Source: Sediminicola sp. YIK13 (GTDB lineage: Bacteria > Bacteroidota > Bacteroidia > Flavobacteriales > Flavobacteriaceae). Taken from it: a DNA stretch of 64,000 nt. The position numbers and the translations under genes were made by a program. Positions 8,457 to 16,579 of the stretch are shown here, piece after piece; position 1 is the stretch's first letter, and each line of letters opens with the position of its first letter. The stretch is taken from positions 1,902,501-1,966,500 of the forward strand of contig NZ_CP010535.1 of the NCBI RefSeq assembly GCF_001430825.1. The letters are read 5' to 3'. The notes under the pieces were generated by a model, which saw nothing but the letters and a program-made list of their open reading frames with translations, ran no database searches and was not told where the DNA came from.

Positions 8457-11015
8457 TTATCTTCCCTCCTTGCGCAATACTTCTAAAGGTGGACTTTTGA
8501 CCACACTGCGGCTGTTGAGCAACCCTATAATTAAAACCAAAAGGGTAATACCCGGGAACAGTACCAAAAATGGGAACATGGAAGGCACAAAGGAGGTTTT
8601 GAATACCAACAATGCCAATAATTGGCTCCCGATCAAGGACAAGAGAATCCCCGACAAACCACCCAAAACCCCTAAATAGGTATATTCCAAAGCAGTAATC
8701 TTTAAAATCTGACTGCTTTTGGCACCAATGGTACGCAAGAGCACACTTTCCTTGATACGCTGGTATTTACTGGTGCGAACCGCACCCAATAGCACAATGA
8801 TACCAGTAAGAATACTGAAAAATGCCATGAAATTAATGATCCAGGAAATTTTTTCCAAGAGCCCTTCAATAACAGATAGCACTTGCCTTAGATCCAAGAT
8901 GGAAACATTTGGAAATTGCTTTACCAATTCCTTTTGCAAAAGGGCCGATTGCCTTTCATTAGGCACTTTGGTGGTCAACACTCGGAATTGTGGCGCATCT
9001 TCCAAAACCCCTTTGGGGAAAACAATGGAAAAATTCAATTGCATCCTACTCCAATCAACTGTGCGGATACTGCCAATGACCGTTTTCAAAAGTACCCCCT
9101 GTACGTTAAAAGTCAGTTCATCACCTACCTGAACTTTTGCATCCTCAGCAAAATTGTCACTCACGGAAATGGGAACTAAATTCCTGGAAGCGACCTCTCT
9201 GGTCCATTCCCCAGCCTCCATGGTTTCAGAAGCAATGAGGGAATCCCTATAAGTGACCCTGAACTCATGGTTCAAAACCCATTGGTTGATGGTAGAGGTG
9301 GTGTCCTTTCTAATATCATTCGCCATGACCCCCTTGATACTTTCTACCCTCATGGTGATGATTGGAATATCATCCAATACAGGCAAATCACTGGTTTTTA
9401 TAGTATTCGCCACTGCCAATTCCTGTCCGGCCTGCACATCCAATAAAATCATATTGGGACTGTCGGAATTGGATTCTATAGAAGCCTGATCCAATAATAT
9501 ATCCTTGGTAAAATACAAGGTACTTATCAAAAAGGTTCCCACCCCAATCGCCAGGACCAGCGTTAAGGTTTGGTTCTGTGGCCTGAAGAGGTTCAGCAGA
9601 CTCTGTCTGGCGGTAAAGCCCCAAGAGCTCGGGAAATATTTTTTTATTCCTTTCATGAACAGATTGGCTACCCCACCCAAAATAGAGAAGGTCACTAATA
9701 TGGCACCTACAAAGGCCAAAGAATAACGCCAATCCTTCAACAGCCAAAGGGCAAAGAGAAAAACAAATAGGGTAATTCCCAAAGACACCAGCAACAAGGC
9801 CTTTCTAGATTTTTTCACTCCATCCGTCCCAACGCGCAATGTTTGCAAAGGTGACACGTACAAGGTTCCTATCAATGGGTATAGGGCAAAAAGTACGGAC
9901 ATTAGGACACCCAACAACAAGCCCATAAATATGGCCTGGGCAGAGAATGAGATTTGGATCTCTATGGGAATAAGTCCTTGCAGCAACAATGGAAATAACT
10001 GTTGTAACAGAAGTCCGGCTACAGTTCCTATAATCCCCCCCAAAAGTCCCATAGCGGCAATCTGTATCAAATAGATCACAAAGGTCTGTTTGCGGGTAGC
10101 CCCCAGACATTTAAGAATGGCCACGGCACGTAGTTTTTCCTTGATATAAATATTGATGGCACTGGCGATACCCACACAGCCCAATAATAGGGAGATAAAA
10201 GCGACCAGGTTCAGGAACTTCCCAAAATTATCGTACCTGCGCCCTAAGCGCTCACTAGTGGAAGTATGGGTATCCAGATCGGCATCCTCGGCATCCAATT
10301 GCGGATCCAGGATTTTATCCAATTGCTCCATATCCACCCCTTTTTTGGCCACGAAATAAAATTCATAATCTACCCTACTCCCCTGTTGAATCAATCCGGT
10401 CTCTTCAATAAACCGGTAGGGAATTAAAATTGGAGGAGCTACGGAACTAAAGATGGCCGTACTTCCAGGCACAGATTTCAGTGCTCCGGCAATTGGCAGG
10501 GTTATATTCCCCACTTTTATACTATCCCCAGGTTTTATACCCAATTGGAGCATTACAGTGGCGTCTACCAATGCGGCTCCCTGTTCTTGATATTCCTTAG
10601 CCGCAGTAACAGGTGTTGTCTCCAGTTCCCCATAAAATGGAAAACCTCCCTCTATCCCCCTAACCTGTACCAACTTTGCGGCATCGGTTTTAGGGAAGGC
10701 GGCCATCGAAGCAAAATTGATCTCTTTCGCATTGGCACCCCCTAAGGAATCCATAAGAAATTGTACCCTCTCATTTGGAGGCTTTCCGCTGTCTATAATA
10801 AAATCAGCACCCATAAGTGCCTTGGATTGTAATTGAATATTGTCTTTGAGGTTCTCCCCAAAGGACTGAATGGACACCACGGCAGCAATCCCAAGGATGA
10901 TGGAAGCCATAAATAGTACCAGCTTGCTTCCACTGGCCCGGCCATCGCGCCATGCCATTTTTAGCAGCCATGTGGTTGCAGCCTTTGAATATGTAGAAGA
11001 ATTCTTATCGATCAT
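8457..11015 (-). CDS. ABC transporter permease, YbbP-like (FtsX/MacB family)
   Basis: An 852-residue inner-membrane protein with the double FtsX layout: an N-terminal helix (about 40-60), a large extracytoplasmic domain, a block of helices at about 270-400, further helices, a second extracytoplasmic domain, and three C-terminal helices at about 730-840. This is the YbbP/YbbA type of exporter permease, thought to extract or release lipids or lipoproteins rather than import solutes. The start overlaps the end of the ATPase gene by 4 bases (ATGA), so the two are translationally coupled. The TesA-like gene is divergent from the pair, the same arrangement as E. coli tesA-ybbA-ybbP. Confidence 0.9.
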   Translation of the reverse strand: MIDKNSSTYSKAATTWLLKMAWRDGRASGSKLVLFMASIILGIAAVVSIQSFGENLKDNIQLQSKALMGADFIIDSGKPPNERVQFLMDSLGGANAKEINFASMAAFPKTDAAKLVQVRGIEGGFPFYGELETTPVTAAKEYQEQGAALVDATVMLQLGIKPGDSIKVGNITLPIAGALKSVPGSTAIFSSVAPPILIPYRFIEETGLIQQGSRVDYEFYFVAKKGVDMEQLDKILDPQLDAEDADLDTHTSTSERLGRRYDNFGKFLNLVAFISLLLGCVGIASAINIYIKEKLRAVAILKCLGATRKQTFVIYLIQIAAMGLLGGIIGTVAGLLLQQLFPLLLQGLIPIEIQISFSAQAIFMGLLLGVLMSVLFALYPLIGTLYVSPLQTLRVGTDGVKKSRKALLLVSLGITLFVFLFALWLLKDWRYSLAFVGAILVTFSILGGVANLFMKGIKKYFPSSWGFTARQSLLNLFRPQNQTLTLVLAIGVGTFLISTLYFTKDILLDQASIESNSDSPNMILLDVQAGQELAVANTIKTSDLPVLDDIPIITMRVESIKGVMANDIRKDTTSTINQWVLNHEFRVTYRDSLIASETMEAGEWTREVASRNLVPISVSDNFAEDAKVQVGDELTFNVQGVLLKTVIGSIRTVDWSRMQLNFSIVFPKGVLEDAPQFRVLTTKVPNERQSALLQKELVKQFPNVSILDLRQVLSVIEGLLEKISWIINFMAFFSILTGIIVLLGAVRTSKYQRIKESVLLRTIGAKSSQILKITALEYTYLGVLGGLSGILLSLIGSQLLALLVFKTSFVPSMFPFLVLFPGITLLVLIIGLLNSRSVVKSPPLEVLRKEGR

Positions 11016-11698
11016 CCTGCAACTGTTTGGTCTTCCATAATCCTACCTCCTTTTAAACGCAAAATCCGCTGGGTCTTCTGTGCCAATTCCAAATCATGGG
11101 TAACAATCACCAAAGTGGTGCCCAATTCTTTATTTAGCTCGAAAAGCAGCTGTACCACTTTTTCCCCGGTTTCCACATCCAAATTTCCTGTAGGCTCATC
11201 GGCGAACAAAATGGAAGGCTTGTTACAAAAGGCCCTTGCCAATGCAACCCGTTGTTGCTCCCCTCCGGAAAGTTGTGAAGGATAATGGTGGATACGATCG
11301 GCCAGTCCTACCTTGCCCAAAAGCTCCACTGCCCTTTTTGTGGCACTCTTGTCCCCTCTGAGTTCCAAGGGCACAGCCACATTTTCTAGGGCAGTAAGTG
11401 TAGGTAACAATTGGAAGTCCTGAAAAATAAAACCAACGTGCTTGTTTCTCAACTGTGCCCGCTCATCTTCATTTAGACTGCCTAGATCGGTACCACATAA
11501 CGCTATGGAACCAGTATCTGTTTGATCCAAACCTGCACATAGCCCTAAAAGAGTGGTCTTACCACTTCCAGATGGACCAACAATAGAGAAGGTTTCCCCC
11601 TCTTCAATATCAAAACTGATATCTTGAAGTACCGTTAATTCCTTGGACCCACTGATATAGGTTTTCCCTAGGTTATGTATGTTTAATATCTTTGTCAT
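11012..11698 (-). CDS. ABC transporter ATP-binding protein, YbbA/LolD-like
   Basis: A 228-residue ATPase with all ABC motifs: Walker A GPSGSGKTT near residue 40, signature LSGGEQQRVALARA near residue 143, Walker B SILFADEPTGNLD near residue 165, and the switch histidine in VTHDLELA near residue 200. It is of the MacB/LolD/YbbA subfamily and should energise the FtsX-type permease encoded directly downstream. It is divergent from the TesA-like gene; the 73 bases between the two starts must hold both promoters. Confidence 0.95.
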   Translation of the reverse strand: MTKILNIHNLGKTYISGSKELTVLQDISFDIEEGETFSIVGPSGSGKTTLLGLCAGLDQTDTGSIALCGTDLGSLNEDERAQLRNKHVGFIFQDFQLLPTLTALENVAVPLELRGDKSATKRAVELLGKVGLADRIHHYPSQLSGGEQQRVALARAFCNKPSILFADEPTGNLDVETGEKVVQLLFELNKELGTTLVIVTHDLELAQKTQRILRLKGGRIMEDQTVAG

Positions 11699-11771
11699 TT
11701 CCCTACTTTTATATTCACTTTCCGAAAGGAAGCAAAATAAAGAAATGATTTTGATTAAAATCCGTAAGCCT

Positions 11772-12470
11772 ATGAGAACCCTGTTAACCTTTTGTTATTT
11801 TTTGGTATTCCTACTTACCGTTTCCTGTGGAGAGAATGCCACTAAAAAAAAATCACAGGAAATAAATAAGGAAATCCAACAGGAAAACAACAATAGTTCA
11901 ACAGCCTCTGAAAAAGTTATCCTATTTTTTGGTAACAGCCTTACTGCCGGTATGGGCTTGGATCCCAATGAGGCTTTCCCTGCCGTGATCCAACAGAGAC
12001 TGGACTCCCTTAATTTGCCCTATACCGTGGTGAATGCTGGCCTCAGCGGAGAAACTACAGCAGCAGGGAAAAATAGGATCAATTGGGTGCTCAACCAAAA
12101 AGTGGATATTTTCGTATTGGAATTGGGCGCCAATGACGGACTCAGAGGAATTCCCCTAGAAGAAACCCGCAGCAACCTTCAGACCATCATTGATAAGGTT
12201 CGGGCAAAAAACCCTGAAACAAAAATAGTCCTTGCCGGGATGCAGATCCCCCCGAATATGGGGCAAGAATATACTTCCGAATTTAGGGAGATATTTCCAG
12301 AATTGGCCGCAAAGAACAATGCGGCGCTTATCCCATTTCTATTGGAGAAGGTGGCAGGAATCCCATCCTTGAACCAAGCAGATGGCATACACCCTACCGT
12401 AGAGGGCCAAAAAATAGTAGCCTACCAAAATGTTTGGCCTGTTTTAGAGCCCCTACTCCTAGAAAAGTAG
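11772..12470 (+). CDS. TesA-like arylesterase / GDSL-family lipoprotein
   Basis: A 232-residue SGNH hydrolase with a lipoprotein signal (LLTVSC, Cys17). Block I reads FFGNSLTAG, with the nucleophile Ser56 and Asn in place of the usual Asp; block III is GANDG; block V is DGIHP with Asp204 and His207 completing the triad. It should hydrolyse thioesters or short esters in the periplasm, as TesA does. I chose the ATG at 11772 because it begins the signal peptide; the in-frame start at 11679 lies inside the divergent ATPase gene. The divergent YbbA/YbbP-like transporter suggests a shared lipid-related job. Confidence 0.88.
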   Translation: MRTLLTFCYFLVFLLTVSCGENATKKKSQEINKEIQQENNNSSTASEKVILFFGNSLTAGMGLDPNEAFPAVIQQRLDSLNLPYTVVNAGLSGETTAAGKNRINWVLNQKVDIFVLELGANDGLRGIPLEETRSNLQTIIDKVRAKNPETKIVLAGMQIPPNMGQEYTSEFREIFPELAAKNNAALIPFLLEKVAGIPSLNQADGIHPTVEGQKIVAYQNVWPVLEPLLLEK

Positions 12471-12687
12471 GCTTTGAAAAAAATGAGGAATTTGAGCTGA
12501 TTATTTGAAGTTCTTCCCTTAATATCCATGAGTTGGCCTGGGCAACTTGGGAGTTTATTTTCAACTGCTTACCGTATTCCTCCCCTAGCTTCTTTATAAT
12601 CGTTATTTGGGATAAAGTAGCTTTAGCGCTATCTTATTATGGCCCTAATTACCTACATTTATAAATAAAAAAACAAAAAATTAAATC

Positions 12688-13158
12688 ATGACCGACACCA
12701 ATAACTTTGCACACGCAGCCATGATGATTAGAAAGCCGGTAGAACAGGTTTTTATGGCCTTTACCAATCCCGAAATCACCACAAAATTCTGGTTCACCAA
12801 AAGCTCGGGTATTTTGGAAAAGGGAAGAACTGTGGATTGGACCTGGGAAATGTACGATCACAGTATTCCGGTACATGTCTTGAAACTGGTCACCAACGAA
12901 TTATTGATCATAGAATGGGGCGAAGGAGATAAAAAGCAGCTTGTGGAATGGGAATTCAAAGCCTTGGATGACTACAGGACATTTGTGTCCATTACCAACA
13001 CTGGTTTTAAAGGCTCCCCAGATGAAATACTATCAGGCATCCGAGATTCTACAGGGGGATTTTCATGGGTATTGGCCGGCCTAAAAGCCTATTTGGAGCA
13101 TGGGATAGAATTGAACCTTGTTGCCGATAGATATCCCAAAGAATTGGGGAACCATTAA
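12688..13158 (+). CDS. SRPBCC (AHSA1/Aha1-like) domain protein
   Basis: A 156-residue cytosolic protein of the START/Bet v1-like SRPBCC fold, of the activator-of-Hsp90-ATPase-like group. Typical elements are RKPVEQVFMAFTNPEITTKFW at the start, GRTVDWTWEMYDH in the middle and the GFSWVLAGLKAYLEHG helix at the end. The family binds small hydrophobic ligands, but the ligand here is unknown. An ATG directly follows an A-rich leader. The 217 bases upstream hold no gene. The arginase-family gene follows after 42 bases. Confidence 0.85.
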   Translation: MTDTNNFAHAAMMIRKPVEQVFMAFTNPEITTKFWFTKSSGILEKGRTVDWTWEMYDHSIPVHVLKLVTNELLIIEWGEGDKKQLVEWEFKALDDYRTFVSITNTGFKGSPDEILSGIRDSTGGFSWVLAGLKAYLEHGIELNLVADRYPKELGNH

Positions 13159-13200
13159 ATAAGAAAAAAGACCAACACAATATAAATCCAAGCTCCACCT

Positions 13201-13977
13201 ATGTCCAATATCCTCATTCAAGGAATTAAGTACGATGACAAATCTTCTTACCAAAAAGGTCCTGCCCAGGCACCAGAGCTAATTAGAAAAGCCTTGCACT
13301 CTGGCTCCATGAATTATTTTGCCGAAATTGGAACCACTATAGAAAGTGGTCAAATCGTGGATAAGGGTGATTTTGAGATCACCTCCTATTTTGATATTGA
13401 AGGGATCACCAAAACCCATTTGAACATTGAGTCCAAAATACTGACCCTTGGTGGTGACCACTCCATAACCTTTCCTATTGTAAAGGCCCTACATGCTAAA
13501 TATCCAGTTTTGGATATTCTGCATATAGACGCCCATGCAGATCTATATGACAATTATGAAGGTGATCCCTACTCCCACGCCTGTCCATTTGCCCGGATTA
13601 TGGAAAACGGATTTGCCGTGCGTTTGGTGCAAGTAGGAATCCGTACCTTAAATACCCATCAAGAGGAACAAGCCAAAAAGTTCGGAGTGGAAATACACCC
13701 TATGAACAACTTAAACTTGTCGAGCCTCACAAAATTCAAAAATCCACTTTATATCTCCCTGGATATGGATGGATTTGATCCTGCTTTTGCGCCTGGAGTA
13801 TCCCATCATGAACCTGGCGGACTTACCTCTAGACAGGTTATTGATCTCATACAGAATATCGATGCTGAAGTAGTCGGAGCCGATATCGTAGAATACAATC
13901 CCACTCGGGATTTTCAGGATATGACCGCTTTTTTAGCGGCAAAGATGATGAAGGAAATCTTGGCGAAAATGCTTTAA
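13201..13977 (+). CDS. Arginase/agmatinase-family ureohydrolase
   Basis: A 258-residue ureohydrolase. All six manganese ligands can be seen: His87 in GGDHS, Asp110, His112 and Asp114 in HIDAHAD, and Asp188 and Asp190 in SLDMDG. The family splits urea (or formamide) from guanidino compounds. The C-terminal signature APGVSHHEPGGL and VVGADIVEYNP resembles plant arginases, which belong to the agmatinase-like branch, more than animal or Bacillus arginases, so arginine or agmatine are both possible substrates. The ATP-grasp-like gene starts 38 bases downstream on the same strand. Confidence 0.9.
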   Translation: MSNILIQGIKYDDKSSYQKGPAQAPELIRKALHSGSMNYFAEIGTTIESGQIVDKGDFEITSYFDIEGITKTHLNIESKILTLGGDHSITFPIVKALHAKYPVLDILHIDAHADLYDNYEGDPYSHACPFARIMENGFAVRLVQVGIRTLNTHQEEQAKKFGVEIHPMNNLNLSSLTKFKNPLYISLDMDGFDPAFAPGVSHHEPGGLTSRQVIDLIQNIDAEVVGADIVEYNPTRDFQDMTAFLAAKMMKEILAKML

Positions 13978-14015
13978 GATTACCTTGAAACCCTAGCAAT
14001 ATCAGTATTAGATCA

Positions 14016-14822
14016 ATGAAGACCATATTATACGTTACCGATTTCTATTATGAGGCCAAAGGCCGAAAATATTATGAGGAAGATTTATATATCACCGCCC
14101 TGTTAAAAGAACATTTCAACATCCTTATAGGACACCCCCATCAGGTACTATCTTACTTGGATGTAGCGGATGTACTCGTATTTAGGAACACAGGATCTGT
14201 CATTGGCTACCAGGAATATTTTGAACAGTTCGTAGCAGAGGCGAAAGAAAAGGATATTATTACCTTCAATTCCTTTGATGGCAAGGCCGATATAAAAGGC
14301 AAACAATATCTATTGGATCTAATGGATTTGAATTACCCCATTATTCCCACCATTGACCACTTGAAAAATCTGGATAAACTTGGCGATCCTGCATCCTATG
14401 TGATAAAACTGAAAAATGGGGCCGACTCTATTGGGATGGAATTCCTGACCAAAGAAGAAGTATTAAAACTTGATTTAAAAGGCAGGCTAATTCAACCTTA
14501 CCTCGATTTTGAATATGAGGTTTCATTCTATCACCTCAACAATAGTTTTCAATATGCCCTTTACGCCCCAAATAAAGAAAAACGATGGGAATTAAAGGAA
14601 TACTTTGCCACAGATGATGACCTGGCCTTTGCTGATAAATTTGTCCAATGGAACAACATGGAACGGGGCATCGTACGTATAGATGGGTGTAGGCTGAAAG
14701 ACAATTCCCTGTTGTTGGTAGAAGTGGAAGACCTAAACCCTTTCCTGTCCCTAGATGCCCTCAGTGAACCAAAAAGGATGGATTTCATAAAAAATTTCAT
14801 TCATGCCCTAGAGCAATTGTAA
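14016..14822 (+). CDS. Putative ATP-grasp-like protein paired with the arginase gene
   Basis: A 268-residue soluble protein without a named match. The N-terminal 110 residues look like a Rossmann-like pre-ATP-grasp domain. The middle (SYVIKLKNGADSIGMEFL, then RLIQPYLDFEYEVSFY) resembles the lysine-bearing nucleotide-binding strands and conserved Glu of ATP-grasp ligases. The end (RIDGCRLKDNSLLLVEVEDLNPFLSL) resembles the metal-binding D...E.N pattern of these enzymes. I infer a carboxylate-amine ligase-like fold. Its place directly after the arginase-family gene hints at a step on an amino acid or polyamine. Function is otherwise unknown. Confidence 0.6.
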   Translation: MKTILYVTDFYYEAKGRKYYEEDLYITALLKEHFNILIGHPHQVLSYLDVADVLVFRNTGSVIGYQEYFEQFVAEAKEKDIITFNSFDGKADIKGKQYLLDLMDLNYPIIPTIDHLKNLDKLGDPASYVIKLKNGADSIGMEFLTKEEVLKLDLKGRLIQPYLDFEYEVSFYHLNNSFQYALYAPNKEKRWELKEYFATDDDLAFADKFVQWNNMERGIVRIDGCRLKDNSLLLVEVEDLNPFLSLDALSEPKRMDFIKNFIHALEQL

Positions 14823-14911
14823 CCCAACCTCAGCAAGCAACTTCTGGTTCCGGATTCTAAAAAAAATAGTACCTTAACATAATACACCTGCTAATCTTAA
14901 GGTTCACCTAT

Positions 14912-15976
14912 ATGTCTAGAATTGTTAAAAAAAAGAAAGAAGAAATAGGCTTGGCGCCAGATGCCCTATACTTTAGGGGCAAGAAAAAAGCTGAGAAGGT
15001 ATATCTCCGGTTGATCGACTTTGACTCCGACAACTTGGAAGAAAGTGCAATACAGACCGTCAAGCAGGTTTTGGAGTACCAAGAAAAACCAACGGTAACC
15101 TGGTTCAATGTAGACGGACTCCACAACATTACGATCATGGAAGAAATTTCCAAAGGGTTCAATATAGACAAGCTTATCCTCGCAGATGTCATGGACACCG
15201 AGGCTAGGCCCAAAGTGCATGAATATGCCAATTGCATCTATCTTTCCATCAAAATGTTGCAACAGGATGAGAAGACCCAAAATATAACAGTAGAAAATTT
15301 AAGCCTCATCCTAACGGATAAGGTGCTTATTTCCTTTCAGGAAAAGAAGGGAGATGTTTTTGATCCTGTTAGGGAGCGGATACGAAACAACAAGAAAAGA
15401 ATTCGGAATTCTGGCGTTGATTATTTGGCCTTTGCCCTCTTGGATATTGTGGTGGACAATTACATCTACATCATAAGTGTTTTAGGAGATAATATTGAGG
15501 CCTTGGAGGAAAAGCTATTGCAAGACCCAAACCAGAGTGTTATAGACGAGATCAATGGGTATAAGCGGGAACTGAATTTCCTACGGAAAAATATCAACCC
15601 CTCCAGGGAAATGATCTTGGCCCTCTCCAAAATGGAATCCGAATTTATTGAAGAGACCACCTATGTGCATTATAAGGAACTTCTGGCAAATGCCAACCAA
15701 GCGGCGGAATCCTCCGATAGCTATCGGGAAATATTATCCGACCAGTTGAACATCTACCATACCATGATCAGCAGCAAATTGAACGATATCATGAAGTTCC
15801 TGACCGTTTTTTCGGTCATTTTTATCCCCTTGACCTTCATTGCAGGGATCTATGGTACCAACTTTGATGTGCTGCCAGAATTACATTACCAATACAGCTA
15901 TTTTATCATGTGGGGGATTATGATCCTAGTGGTCATAGGAATGCTGATCTACTTTAGAAGAAAAAAATGGCTTTAA
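14912..15976 (+). CDS. corA: CorA-family magnesium/cobalt transporter with a GTN selectivity motif
   Basis: A 354-residue CorA-type channel: a long cytosolic alpha/beta domain, a long helix, and two C-terminal membrane helices, with a basic tail (RRKKWL). CorA proteins form pentamers that import Mg2+ and other divalent cations. The signature between the helices normally reads YGMNF; here it is YGTNF (Gly315, Thr316, Asn317). The rest of the pore region, including the loop with PELHY, is intact. The start ATG lies 89 bases after the ATP-grasp-like gene. Confidence 0.94.
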   Translation: MSRIVKKKKEEIGLAPDALYFRGKKKAEKVYLRLIDFDSDNLEESAIQTVKQVLEYQEKPTVTWFNVDGLHNITIMEEISKGFNIDKLILADVMDTEARPKVHEYANCIYLSIKMLQQDEKTQNITVENLSLILTDKVLISFQEKKGDVFDPVRERIRNNKKRIRNSGVDYLAFALLDIVVDNYIYIISVLGDNIEALEEKLLQDPNQSVIDEINGYKRELNFLRKNINPSREMILALSKMESEFIEETTYVHYKELLANANQAAESSDSYREILSDQLNIYHTMISSKLNDIMKFLTVFSVIFIPLTFIAGIYGTNFDVLPELHYQYSYFIMWGIMILVVIGMLIYFRRKKWL

Positions 15977-16037
15977 TCCAAATAAAGGCAGGCTAATTAG
16001 AAAGGAAACATTCTACTTCTATTCTTAGCTTATATAA

Positions 16038-16490
16038 TTATTCTTTAACAGCTACTACCTCTATTTCAATTTTGGCATTGGCGGCCAGCCCACTGGCGGC
16101 AAAGGTGGTCCGAGCGGGTTTTTTGGTAAAGTATTGGGTATAAACCTCATTAAAGGCAGCAAAATCCTCAATAGTACTCAGGATCACCGTACATTTTACC
16201 ACTCGGTCCAAATTCATTCCATGGTGTTCCAAAACTGCAGCAATATTTTTAATGACCTGCTCCGTTTCGGCCTTGATACCTCCTGTAACCAAAGTCCTTG
16301 TGCTATGATCCATTCCTATCTGACCGGTCAAAAAGTACATCTTGCCCACAGCTACGGCATCACTATAAGGGGCAGATTGCCTTTTCTCTTCATGTGATGC
16401 ATGGAAAACAAGGGTAGATTCCTCTTGGGCATTTAGTGTTGTTACTGAGAACAATGTCAAGGCAATAAGTAGATATAAACTATTTTTCAT
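16038..16490 (-). CDS. RidA/YjgF-family protein with a signal peptide
   Basis: A 150-residue protein of the RidA (Rid) family, which normally deaminates reactive enamines and imines. The conserved arginine in PARTTFAASGL near residue 130 and the EIEVVAV end are present. Unlike cytosolic RidA it has a clear N-terminal signal peptide (LLIALTLFSVTTLNAQ), so this copy should work in the periplasm. It converges with corA and diverges from the HerA-like gene; the 89 bases between the two starts hold the promoters. Confidence 0.9.
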   Translation of the reverse strand: MKNSLYLLIALTLFSVTTLNAQEESTLVFHASHEEKRQSAPYSDAVAVGKMYFLTGQIGMDHSTRTLVTGGIKAETEQVIKNIAAVLEHHGMNLDRVVKCTVILSTIEDFAAFNEVYTQYFTKKPARTTFAASGLAANAKIEIEVVAVKE

Positions 16491-16579
16491 AATGTAAAGT
16501 GCTTAATTGGCTACCATATTGGCGGTAGCACCCTTTTATGTTCATTAAAATTAGCCTATTTTTATCAAAAATATACCAT

